From Gamarada debralockiae (taxonomy: Eukaryota; Ascomycota; Leotiomycetes; Helotiales; Hyphodiscaceae), in assembly GCA_002803225.1 (NCBI GenBank), contig NXFV01000940.1:1-64000 (forward strand): a stretch of 64,000 bases of DNA. The letters are read 5' to 3'. Under the pieces are notes generated by a model, which saw only the letters and a program-made list of their open reading frames with translations, was not told the origin of the DNA and ran no database searches. This document shows positions 11,201-22,560 of this stretch, in pieces; position 1 is the first letter of the stretch; every line of letters starts with the position of its first letter. Position numbers and translations under genes: made by a program.

Positions 11201-13932
11201 GAGCATCGATTCGATTTCGATGTGATTGTGATGCCAATGAATAATTGTTTGTGAATGAAGCCATCGTGAGATTTTATTGTTTGTTGGATCTGAAAGTCGT
11301 GGAAGAGAGGATTGGTTGAGGAGACGTAGATTGGGAAGGAAGGGATCATGGGAGAAGGCTGCCTACAGAAGAGAAGGGTCCCGGGTCAATTGTGAGCGAG
11401 CGAGAGCGAGCCAAGAGGGCCGAAATCTGATCGCGACGACCCCAGGAAATCATCAGAGACAAAATGACCCGTCTCGAGTGATGTGTTGCAGGGAGTACGA
11501 TTCTCTCAAGCCACTCCGATGTCACCGCAACCTCAATTACCATCGAACAATTCTTCAGCATCAAGCAGATCCCCCCAACACAGAAGCTCCAGTCGTCAAA
11601 AGTTGAAGATGATTTTGTATCTTCGTTTCTTTGCAGGATTTTAAGTTCGCGAGACAAATATGACTCGTCAAGAGCGTTGTTGCGGCTGACTGCCATGACA
11701 CGCATCACGGAACAAAGTCCCGGCGCGTGCCAAAACCACTCCCAGATGAAAGGGCATCACTTTACAGGGGAATGCCAACGTTCAACCTCGTCGTCGCATC
11801 GCAACGCAGGCGAGAGTCTGGGGTCAAGCCTCAAAGTATATTTAATGCAGGGAGAGCCACAGAGTATTTTGACGTTCTTTTCGTGGCGTTTTGTCCAAGC
11901 CATAAACTCTCTAGCATGAATTTTCGGCACGAAGTTTTCACGGCACGGAAAAATGAAGAAGGTGGTTTTTATTGATTTGGAGGCTGCAGAGACATGCATA
12001 GTGATACCATTCTTCCTGCAGGGCGAGTTTTTTACGGCGTCGTGTATTATTGGGGGTACCCGGCCACGGAATCGTTGGGCATAAGCTGGCGTCCGTTGTG
12101 CAGCTCGAGAACCTGTGGTTCGACGCTTTCTGTGTATCCACCATGCACAGCAATCAATCAGGCTGAAATACATCCAAACTCAACACAGTTCAGCAAACGG
12201 CATCGATTTGCCGACCATCCACCTCCTGAAGGAAGAGCCGTGGACAGCCCACATCTCTCCTTTCGGACATCCATCCTCCAAATCTAGGCTTCTTCACAGC
12301 CTCCTGTTCTCTTTTCAGAGATGAAGCCGTGATGTTTCATCTTCGCTTTCAAGCTTCTTCCTCCAGATGCTGTGTGCAGATTATTGGACTCGGCGAAATA
12401 TCCGTGCAATTGCAAGCGGGTCTACACATGAATCAGGGCTCATGCTAGCAAAACCCCATTTTCAGTTCTGCGGGACACGCTTCACCCGAGCGCAGCCAAA
12501 GTGGATTCGGGAGCCCAAACCACAATGGGACGAGTTAGAAGCGTGAAAAGTGAGAACAGATGTTTGTGGCGGGGGGCCCGGAGAAAGTGAATCGGCCAGT
12601 GGGAGATGGGATGGAGAAGCTAGGGCTAGAATTGGCAGGGTGATGCTTGAATGAAGAGTGAAGACTCGGACGGTGGGTCAGATGAGTAAAAGACGTTAAA
12701 CTCGAAAGAGTATGATGGGGAGGTCGTTTGGCTTCAATATCTCAGTGTTTAGAAAGTCGTGGTACCGTCCCGCACCGCTTTTACCACTGCAGAAATGGCT
12801 GAGAGTTCCGAAATACTCCCGTCATCGAGGAATCAACGGGCCAAATTTGTTTGATACAGCGCGCGTGTAACTCTGCAATGGACTAGAATTAGAAGTTAAA
12901 TTGATGGAAATAGGTTGGCGCGCGCAGAGGTACATACATGAACCCAGACCTTCCTCTTTGCTTCGACTTTGCATGATGTGGTGAACCATCGAAAAGCCTC
13001 CTCTTCATACTTTCAGCTCCTCCATCCCCCACGTTCACCATCAACAAGAAAGGATCTCCTGGTACCTTTCTTTCCAACTTCCTGTTTGCATAATTATTTC
13101 GGCGTGTTACGATTGGATTGCGCGGTGTGCCCCCTCCCGCTCCCGGAAGGAAGCACAAAATTGTCCCTCGTCTTGCATCGGAATCAGACCTTTTCGGCCT
13201 CATCCCACCCCCTAGTAAACGTCAAAAATTCCATGGTACGGTAACACTGCACTACTCCTCACCTCAGGCGGCCCAATTCTCATCCACTCAACTCACCACC
13301 TCTTCCTCCATCCAATATTATTATCCATACATCTTTCGTTACAACTTGTCACTGCTTCGCTGTCAGTGTCAAATTTGCATCGAATAGAGTACACGACAGA
13401 CTGCCGTGCTTCGTCGCTGTTGACTGGTCTAGCGCATTTTGGAAGCTGGAATTGGCTCACGTTCCACGATCGCCCTTCATTCGCTATCCTATCCCTCCAA
13501 TCGCCGCCATCAAAGACGTCCCAGGACCATAGCACAGGATCGCCCTAGCTGAACGGAAACTCTTAACGTCGACACATAATATCTTCGACAACAAACCCAA
13601 TCAATTCATCAGCCATCACTCAGCAATTACTTTATTGAGAGTTATACGGCAGGAGGAGGTTAGCATTGAGTGTTATTTTTTTTTTCCCGCAGTTTTATCT
13701 CGACCCAGGTTGCACATACGTCGGCGACCTTGACATAAAAAAAACTTCGCCGTCCTAGACTTGTCCAAGGAAAGAACTTGTGAACAACAAAGAATTGGGG
13801 ATTGAAGGAAAGGAGAAGAGCAGATGACTGGAAAGGAAGAAACAGCAATTAATGGCGCGATAACAAATTAGATCGAGGATATATTTTTATCGTCAACACA
13901 ACACTCTTTAATTTAAGTCGACGATCGCTATC
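5294..13932. other. 8.6 kb without a supported gene
   Basis: Neither strand gives a recognisable protein. The longest ATG frames (7126..7518 +, 130 codons, Ser/Pro/aromatic-rich; 8692..9009 +, 105 codons) look like chance. A four- to five-copy CCAAC microsatellite lies at about 10328-10349. From about 9 kb onward base composition is balanced rather than AT-rich, with long pyrimidine runs, so this part does not look like RIP-damaged repeat. It could be a long upstream regulatory region or non-coding transcript(s) belonging to the gene at 13933, but I see no direct proof. Confidence 0.45.
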
Positions 13933-15175
13933 ATGAGTACACCGGCGAATACAGGACCAGAGGAGAAGAAGGGGATGAGTAAGGTGTTGTCGAGAATGAA
14001 GACGGTGTGGAGGAAGAGTGATGGTTCGAGTCGATTGTCGTTCTCTGGGAGGAGTCCTGCCGCGGCGACAACCACACCATCTACTGCTGGACCAAGGTAT
14101 GTATGCTCCCTCCCACTCACCGAATCTCTACTCACATCTTCCAGCACAACCAAAGCCGCCGAACCTACACCGGCACCTGCCCCAACAGTCGAAGAACCCA
14201 AGACCGCCCCCGGTGGACCACAACCCGTGAAGGTAATGCGGTCGCAAATCAACGCTGAGCGAGCCAACAGACTCAGCGAACGCTTCAAGCTGCCCAAAAT
14301 CGAAGCGCACGAGTTCCCACCAAAGCCCGACAAAGAAGCCCTGCGCATTGAGAAGCCAATCCGTATGCGTATCCACCGGACATGCCATAAATGCCAGACC
14401 ACATTCGGAGGGAACAAGGTCTGCGCACAGTGCCAACATACTCGCTGCTCCAAGTGTCCTCGCTACCCTGTGAAGAAACCTAAGACGGAGGGCGCGAAGG
14501 GGAAGGAGAATGAAGCGCCAAAAGCACCGGGTGAGGGAGTTATCGAGCCGGATACGTATTGGGGTGTGAGGGAGAAATATGTCTTGACGATGCCCAGTAA
14601 GACTGGTGGGCAGCCGTTGGTGAGGAAGAAGCCCCTACAGAGGGTTAGAAGGACATGTCATGAGTGTTCGACGTTGTTCCTGGCTGGCGCGAAGACATGT
14701 TCGAATTGTCAACATGTTCGTTGTACGGACTGTCCAAGGGATCCGTAAGCGCCCCCTTTCCTTCTCATATACTTACCTCTTCCCCCTATCCATCAACCCT
14801 CCCTCTCTTCCTGTCCCTTTACTTTGTCGTCGTACTAACAACCCCACCAGAGCAAAGAAAAAGCAATATCCAGACGGCTACCCCGGCGACGCCTATTCAG
14901 CCACCTCTACCGCCCCCCTAAAATACTCCTGCCACCAATGCACCAAAGTCTTCCCCGCAATTCCACACCCTCAATCACCTGAAGGCATCGCTGCTGCCTC
15001 GAACCCACCACCAGCTCCCAAATGCGGCCGTTGCGGACACACCAAATGCTCTGAATGTCCGCGTGCTCCAATAGTGAAGGTCGAGCCAGCGCCTGACCCT
15101 GAGATCCTGAAGAATGTCGAGGCTAAGCTGGCGGCGCTGAATGTTGGGGCCCCGGTTGAGGAGGTGGGTGCGTGA
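13933..15175 (+). CDS. protein with three CxxC cysteine modules (putative zinc-binding)
   Basis: Exons 13933..14096, 14145..14744 and 14851..15175 give 362 residues. After a Ser/Thr/Pro-rich N-terminus come three related cysteine modules: C-x2-C-x9-C-x2-C-x4-C-x2-C beginning CHKCQTTF, a second beginning CHECSTLF, and a third beginning CHQCTKVF in which the first spacer has grown to about 27 residues. Each module ends in a shared signature (QHTRCSKCP, QHVRCTDCP, GHTKCSECP). Six cysteines per module suggest structural zinc. The pattern is familiar from uncharacterised Pezizomycotina proteins; I know no function and no DNA-binding fold is evident. The first intron (48 nt) is a multiple of three without stops, so an isoform with 16 extra residues is possible. 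It is preceded by the long gene-free region. Confidence 0.78.
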
Positions 15176-18100
15176 CGTTAGGTGGCTGTGTAGGAGTGGT
15201 AATGGCTGGACGATATTGAAACGAGATACGAAAGGCATATGGATGCAGAAAGAGATGGATAATACTCATAAAATGGCGTTTAGCATTTTGGATTTTCAGC
15301 ATCTCGAGAGATAGCTGAGCCCTAATCTGGACATCTAATCGGCTTACTGGGTACTTGACTCCCAGATGGTCGATCCGGATGATCCGATATACGAGGAGCA
15401 TGACGAGAGACGAACGAAAGAGCGAGCGACGTTTTGTTGATGTGATCGATGAAGTTGGATTTCCTGATACCTACCTGTTTCCTACCTCCCGTTCTTGTTG
15501 GATGCATTTGAGATGCTTGTTGTGTTTGGGTTGGGGGGAGTCGATGCTCCGCCAGTCCAATCTGTTGTTGGTCGATTTTGGGATTGTTGAATGGGTAGTT
15601 AGTGCGTTGGGAATGTGTGGAGGATTGGTGTATATGGAAATGCAAAATGGAGTGATGGATGGTGTCTGGATGGATGCTGATAGGAAGGAGATGAGATGGG
15701 AATACAATGATGTCGCCCCTCGCCCTTTTCTCGTCGTCGGTGCTGTTCTGCTTCTCTTTCTCTTCTTATCTTCATTCCGAGCAAGTGCAACATATATTCG
15801 AACCCGCCAGCACGATAGCCGCTACTCTAGCTATTTTCTTAACTAGACAAGTGTCATCAACCCCTTCCTCGCTTCATATCAATATAAATGACCCGCCGCT
15901 TCTCAACGAAGCCTGCAGCAATTTTGCGATACTACGACTTTCTCCGTCACCGAAGTTGTCGGTGGAGAATCCCTAAGCCCTATGCTGCCTTCGCGTACAA
16001 ATACTAACACCGGGAACTGGCTCACTTTCCCATGGCCTCGGGTCCCTCCTTCCTTCCTTTGAGCTGAGACTCGACGACAACGACAACGAGAACGCTAGCG
16101 ACGACGATAAAGCAAACGACGATGCCATTTCGAAGACAACCTCGGAGTCAGTAGCTGGACTTCACAGGCAAGTTGGCGTGGAGATGCAGGTGGAAAATTT
16201 CAATCAGAGCTGCCCAGATGGATGTGATGGGTCTTTGCCTTGGAGGCAAACAGCGGCCAAGAGTCTAGCGGATGAGGGATTTGGTTTAGATGTCGGGGAA
16301 GCCTTTTATACGGATACATTCAGTACAGGCTTAACATTGAATCGTGCGGGAGCGGACACGTCTTCAACATCGAAGCAATCACAGCGAGCCTAGATCGGAC
16401 CGGCTACTTTCTCGTCCCAATTTGCAATAATTACCGCGCTTATCTCGAGGCAAGCTTCTTACTTTCCTTTTAGGCGGTCTCTTCACGCCTCGCTACACGC
16501 ACCAAGCACGCCCAAACTGCCACACCAGTATTCGACGCCTCGATACCAGAACAAAGACCGAGACAAACGACAATCCAAGTTGTACTCCATCTCCTGCACA
16601 TAGCTCAAGTCGGATCTCATCAAGCGGTGTTCTCGGTCCTGCATAAGGAGCTTAGGGAATTTTGCTGGACAGCGCAAAACATCGCCGCAGAAAATACACG
16701 ACAATGGAAGCTGGGTTACGGATGTTTCATACCGAACATCATTGTGCCTACAGCAGACGATCAGACCTTCCATACTGCGAACTCTTGCGATGGCTCCGAG
16801 GCCGAAGGAGGCTGGGAACGTGGAAGCTTCGGGTAGGGATACATGGCGAGAGATCTGCGACGACGACAAATTCTACTACAACGACACTCCATCTATGCAA
16901 AGTCAACGCTCGGGTTCCCGCGAGCACGAAAATTGCCAGGCACGGCGTGCGACAGGTCTCCATATGGCATTACTTGTTGACTGGGATCGGTGAGACTTTA
17001 CTGAGCGCAGTGAACTTATTGGTCATACGATCGAACTGAGAGTGTGTTCATGGCAGAGGTCTAGCTGGGGGTATATTTATCAAGGTTCCATTACGAAGAC
17101 AGATGCTGTAGTCTCGATATCGTCTAGGAAGCATCTGCCATGCTCCTAGATTGACGCTGTCTCTTGCCTCGTGCCTTGAGGCTTCTATCATGTTACGGAC
17201 TACGGAGCATGCGAAATAGGGGTTCTTAAGTCTCAAACTCTCGGGCGGCATTCACAAGTATCAATGCACAGGACAATTGGTAGCTGGTAGCCAGCGACGG
17301 AACAACTCCATATACTCGTTGCCTTCCAGCCACGGATCTCAGCACACAGCAATCAGAATTTGAGATCCCGGCTATCGCATCTGGAGGAATGGAGATTTGA
17401 TTTGAAGGACGACAACAAGTGAGCTCTCGGCTCTGGCTCTTAACCCAACATTTAAACAGCCTATACCTCCGGCCGGCGGAACAGGAAAAAACCCGACAAA
17501 TTCTCGCAATCTCGTGGCTTTAAAAATCCCCGTCCGGTGGGGGTTTTCTACAGGGGACGCCTTATATGGAGTCCGTTCCCCTAGAGTTTTGCCATTCTGT
17601 TCCTTGGAAGGATTTCTATTGTTCCCCCCTTTTCCCCCCTCAATTGTATTTGGGCCCAAAGGTGAGGATATAAAAAAATTTTTTTTTTTGGCGGCCCGTC
17701 GAAGCGAGGAGATCGCACAATTTCTCCAGTCGATACCAAGTCTTTTTCCCCGCCTTTTTTTTTTACCAAGTACACATCAAAAAGAGTTTGCGCCTGGTAG
17801 TGATGTAAATTTACCAGGAGTTGCGATGCCTAACCATCAATATCTTGCTAACTATTGCTTGCCGATAGTATCATTGGTGTGTTCGATGGGCGTGAAGCCA
17901 CCCCTGACTTCCTTAAGTTTTACATTTTTGTTTCGTACCTCGAATTGAATGTCAGCTTCACTTTGGTGCTTTAGAAACTCTACTTTGGCTTGCTTGTTGG
18001 AATGTTTATATTTTTTGACAAATATTCTTTTGAGCAGGGGAAGTTCGCGATCACGTGCGTCCGCCCAATCGAGCGATGACCCTGTTTTTTGATTTTCTTG

Positions 18101-18830
18101 GCAACAATGACAACGTATCTCATGCATTCTTATCTTCCGTTCTCGTCATCAACATCATACCAATTTGCAAAGCGCACGTCCCGTGATCACGCTTCGCCGA
18201 AAGAGAGAATGTCAGCGGAGCACTCGCTTTCAGCTTTTTGGAAAATGGTTAGCATGCTTTTTGGTCTGACAGAAGCTTCGTTCCCTCCCCCTTCGCAACG
18301 GTCCAAAATGATAGACTGATAACCTTATGTTCTGCACAGAGGAGTTGAAGACATAGCGAGTTTCCCGATCCGTCTAAATTTATAGAGTTGCCGCTTCGGC
18401 TTCGATAATTGTCTACTTGACGTGATGGTTATATATTGACTGCAAGAGCGAATTATATCGTTATTGCGGAATTTAGGGATTGCTATTTGATCCTCGCATT
18501 CTTTTACTCTAGCCTAGGGCAATAGTCCGATTTATGAGACAAATGCTTTCATAGAACGTGAGAATTGGGACACAAGTCTGCAGTAGCTGCATATTTATAC
18601 AACGGTACTTCGGTCCTGATATTCCGAATCACCCCGTCGAGTCAACACGCTAAGAAGAAAGAGGGTATCTTTACGCTTTTTTTTCTGCACGCGACGAAGA
18701 TAATGAGTTAAGATAGTGGATTTCGTCCTCCAAACTGTGCTTTCAAAACAGATATGTGCATTTCCGAAAAGTTCCCCTCAGCAATTTCCTTTTCCCGCCT
18801 TTGGCCTGTCACACTCAAAGTGAAATAAAC
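15176..18830. other. no supported gene; two unassigned open frames
   Basis: A plus frame open from about 15978 to 16393 encodes an acidic Asp/Asn run followed by mixed sequence (SCPDGCDGSLPWRQ), with its first ATG only at 16178. Another, open from a TTTTAG at about 16473 to 16836, reads like coding sequence (QVVLHLLHIAQVGSHQAVF). They could be exons of one unrecognised or decayed gene, but overlapping frames look equally plausible and no family is recognised. Between about 17.6 and 17.8 kb there are long homopolymer runs (C, A, T). The rest is featureless and moderately AT-rich. Confidence 0.3.
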
Positions 18831-19594
18831 TCATGAGCTACTATTGATAGTGTTCTTGGAAGAGCCACCAGCATTATCCCACCCCTCAGTCGCAAGTACC
18901 TGGTAGTCCATTGTGCCTAATTTCATGCCCTGTTTGGCCTAGGCGTCGAAGTGATTGGCGGTGGTAACGGTCCCACCATCAGTCCGCTTCTGCTACCGGA
19001 CTGAAATGTACTGGTTAAAAGTGGCCACCGTGCCTGAAATAGATGGTTGATTGACTTGTTGGTGTTTCCAGATGTCGAGGTGAACCCGTCGCTTTCCAAT
19101 GTCCCAAGCTTGGTCCCTGCGCGGCACTCTGTCCGTTGCTATACTCCTGGATGTAATACTCGACCAGTGGGTTTTTCGACCAGCCATAGATAGAGAGGAG
19201 AACGGTACCAGACGATGCTGTGGTACTATTATTGAAGGTGATGTTCCTGAACGAAATGTTAGCAAGTGCGTGAAAGGAGGTCAGGCGGGAGATGAAAGAA
19301 AGAAAGGCTTCGTTACCTAGACGTCCCCGTTTTCCAGCCGTTTCCGACGACAAAGTCCCCAGCACCAGAGAACGTGACCGAATAGCCATCTGAGGCGGAC
19401 TGGAAATTGACATTGCCACCAGTTTTGTAGTTCTAGGTGTAGCCCTGGCGGCGCGCGAGGCTCTCGCCTCCAATCTCAAAATTAATGGATTCGTGACTGG
19501 CCTGCGGGGCAGGTCCGATGAAATCAGTAGCAGGAGCGGCGAGCGTCCCCACAATCACTGAGAGAGCGAGTACGAATTGAGCGAAGGCAACCAT
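18831..19594 (-). pseudogene. GH11 endo-beta-1,4-xylanase pseudogene
   Basis: The minus strand encodes a recognisable family 11 xylanase: signal peptide (MVAFAQFVLALSVIVGTLA) from 19594, then NYKTGGNVNFQSASDGYSVT, an intron at about 19250-19320 (GTAACG..TTCAG), LSIYGWSKNPLVEYYI with the catalytic nucleophile Glu, SGTVATFNQY, TVTTANHFDA, and VLATEGWDN with the acid/base Glu. In life it would cut xylan in plant cell walls. It is broken by TAG stops at 19433-19435, 18993-18995 and 18939-18941, and the central part needs two frame changes. All three stops fit CpA-to-TpA changes (Gln or Trp codons), the RIP signature. Both catalytic residues are still visible, so decay is recent on the family scale. 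No intact copy is in this window. Confidence 0.92.
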
Positions 19595-21774
19595 GATAGC
19601 GGAGGTGTGTGTCACCAGTAATGTGCAAGCTCTGATGCAGACTGAGCTCGGTTGAGAGGGGATACGGAATAATCATCTCCAGTTTATATTCTCTGAGTCC
19701 CGGTTGCGTTTTGGGTAATCTACCCTAGAAGATGTGATCTTAATACACGCGAGACAGTGTTTTTTTTTCTACTGCCGATGTCTGCAGCGATCATTGGTGG
19801 CATAATCCTTACCCCAGAGCAATAATTGGGTAATGGAAGCCCTTGTGTTAACGCCACTCAAGTGACCACAAAAAACAATGCCAAGAGCTTGGTGGCAGAG
19901 ATTGCCGAGAGCCTGCTGTGTGCAACCGAGGAGAGTCAAGGCCCCTGTAGTCATTATCTGCCGCATGTGGCTAAAGAGTTACCGGTGCCAAAATCTGGGG
20001 TTGTGAGTAAATTGTGGGGGAGGCGCCGATTTGGCTAACCTTCCCTGCTCCCAATTAGATTAAGGACATAGGTAAGCGGGCCAGCACTTTCCGTTACATA
20101 AACAAGTTAAGCCAAAACATCCTATTCTCTGCTTAGGATCGAGCCAATAAGACAGAGGTTTGATAACATTGCTTATACCAGAGAAGAAGAAAGAAAATAG
20201 TTAAAGTACAAATAAAGTTTTATAAGCAGCTTCTAAATGTAGATAAGAGTTAAAAGGATCATGAGACTATTATATCGCGGAGGAATTTCTGGGAAGAGGC
20301 TAGTACTTAAGGATTCAACGACTCTTCAAAATTCCACCCTGGAGATAGCTAAAGCATCGCTGGTTCCAACAAAGCAACACACATACCCTTTTACTAGTAT
20401 ACTAAACGAACAAAGAAAATCAAACCAAGAAAGCATTCACAACCTCTCTTAATTTAAGATTCCAGCTCAAGTAAGATGGTTGGTCGGATAATTGGGAAAG
20501 AATTGGATGGGAATTATCTGTCTTCTTGTATATTTCCCCCCATTCCCTACCCCTTTTTCCTTCTGTTATTCAGATGGAGATTTTTTAAAGTTGGCCCTTA
20601 TACTATCTTCAAGGAACTTTTATAACAATATTTCTCCTAGTTAAACTCGGAGACAACACTGTGCTCGATGCCTTCGAAACACTAAAAAATGCCTAATCAG
20701 TATTGAATTTATAAGAGAACTTAAAGATATTCAACTACAGGCCACCAAATACTTGAATACATCCGAATTAGTACATTTCCTTGGCGGAGGATGCGTAAAT
20801 TTTTGAAGTATCTAGAGTGAGCTAGGCGAGGTGTTACTTGAGAGATGAGGGAGCATATCGAAAGCTCTCACGTGGTCTAAGGTTGAGCAAGAAATCTTCG
20901 CTAACATAAGGTTCCGCAGAAGCCCAACGAGCTGCGTCGTGAAAGCTTCCGAGGTAGGCTGATGGAACTCGTGATACTTCGCCGCCCCTGTCGTCCGCCG
21001 CATAGCTGCACAACATCCGTCGCATTCCTGCATGCTTGGAGGGTGCTTGAATTAGGAAGGTACGTAACGGTCGTAACCGCGAGCAAGGGATACCATGGAT
21101 CCCGTGCTGAAGTAGGAAGGCAAGAATCCACAAGTCTGCATCCACCCACCAAGAGATTCGACTAGATAACTCACCGCAAAAATAAAGGGCCTATTCTGCT
21201 GTGCCGCGATATTATATTCGATCTAAGCGTCTTCCCTAGTCAATTTGGACCTTCATCATGAGATACCATTTCTCTCAAATGCTCGCGATTCTTGTCATGG
21301 AGGAACTAGTGCCATGCTGTGGAATCCCAAATCCTTCACTTGGTGTCTCCTGAAAGATCGTGCCGTTCAAGATGTGAGGAAAGTATATATACCATCTCGT
21401 CTTTCCCGCTGTCTCGTACCTGCTCCTTAGAATTTCAGTCTTAGAAGCAATCATTCTCGCTCTCACTGCTCTTCGGTCATATTAATTTCCCTTCTACACA
21501 GAAAACGTACGTGCCTTTTCATCACCAGATGGTCAAGCTATACACTATCGAGGTCACCTCGAAGTCCAGTGGACGAAAACTTATCACCCTCACTCAGAAT
21601 CGGTGGATCACCGAAGCCGAGTGGCTTGCTCATTTCACAACGACAGGTGCGTACCAAGGCATCAAAAAGAATATCTGCGTCTTCCAAGATATCCACTGAC
21701 CATGCCCTCCGCAGTCCTCCTCAACCCTCTCACCATCAGTCTCTCCTTCACAAAGCTCTCAGACAGCACCGAAA
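19595..21774. other. no supported gene; partly AT-rich
   Basis: About 20.1-20.8 kb is AT-rich with many TpA steps, as expected of RIP-affected sequence, and contains no readable protein. Small frames at 19826..20038 (+), 20901..21152 (-) and 21245..21699 (+) match nothing I know. The frame at 21508..21699 (HHQMVKLYTIEVTSKSSGRK) is somewhat protein-like but stops just before the secreted protein at 21775, so it may lie in that gene's leader. Confidence 0.35.
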
Positions 21775-22128
21775 ATGAAAATATCCACGTCTCTCTCGTC
21801 GTCGACGTTGATAACGATCATGATGCTAGCCTTATCATCGGGAGTGGCGAGTATGCCCGTGGACCAGGCGCCCCGCGACCTCTCACTCACAACGAGTGAA
21901 GCCAACACGGGAGCGGCACCAGTTGCTCGCGAAGAGAACAATGAGGATGACACGGATGCATGCTGCAATGGCACCGATCCTCGTAACGAAATGCAATGCT
22001 ACTCCGGGAATGGGGTTTCTGGCCAGGCTAATTATAATGGGTGCAAGGCTTCGGGAGGATCGTGTTGGAATGGAGTGTTGTCTGGTGGATACTATGTTTA
22101 TTGCTCCCACTGCTCATGTGTTATCTGA
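21775..22128 (+). CDS. small secreted protein with eight cysteines, candidate effector
   Basis: A single exon of 117 residues. The N-terminus is a signal peptide (MKISTSLSSSTLITIMMLAL, cleavage probably near GVAS-MP). An acidic, low-complexity stretch of about 40 residues follows (EENNEDDTD), perhaps a pro-region, since 'VARE' precedes it. The C-terminal half carries eight cysteines: DACC, MQC, NGC, GSC, VYC, HC and SC, with Gly/Asn/Tyr between them (NYNGCKASGGSCWNGVLSGG). This suits a disulfide-rich secreted protein. I recognise no named family. The 3' end faces the MFS transporter, whose stop codon is 433 bases away. Confidence 0.75.
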   Translation: MKISTSLSSSTLITIMMLALSSGVASMPVDQAPRDLSLTTSEANTGAAPVAREENNEDDTDACCNGTDPRNEMQCYSGNGVSGQANYNGCKASGGSCWNGVLSGGYYVYCSHCSCVI

Positions 22129-22560
22129 GGGGTGATTTTCGAGGGGGTGAATGTTCTTTCGGGGGCGTTTCATTGAAGACGTGTCACAGCTGAAGCCTAC
22201 CTCTTTGTTCTTGAATTGACGCCAATATTGGCTGACAGGGTGGCAGAACTAAGTCCTTCGGTGCGCATCAATACACGTACATTCATTCTGCTTTCCCACG
22301 CCCCCAACTTTCCATGTCCGCAGACTGATCACGTGATACCATCCCGACCTACCACTCTGTCAGATTAACCATGTTATATCTCGGAGCCTTTGATCCCTGT
22401 GATCCCGCCTGCCAAAACACGTTCGTTGTCTCTTCTTGCTTGGGGAGCCTGATGACTGAACTTCCCACTGTTTGGGTAACTCTAAGCAGTTATTCATCTT
22501 AATAGTCACTGGTAACATTTCGAGCCCCTTTACACGCCGTATTAATTCACGTCTATCTCC
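22129..22560. other. convergent 3' intergenic region
   Basis: This separates the secreted protein (+) and the MFS gene (-), which converge. No open frame of note; it must hold both 3' UTRs and termination signals, but I see no distinctive element. Confidence 0.5.

Noticed and set aside
13908..14453. 181-codon minus frame
   Set aside because: It is the mirror of the CxxC-module gene, whose cysteine repeats and splice sites clearly fix the plus strand as coding.
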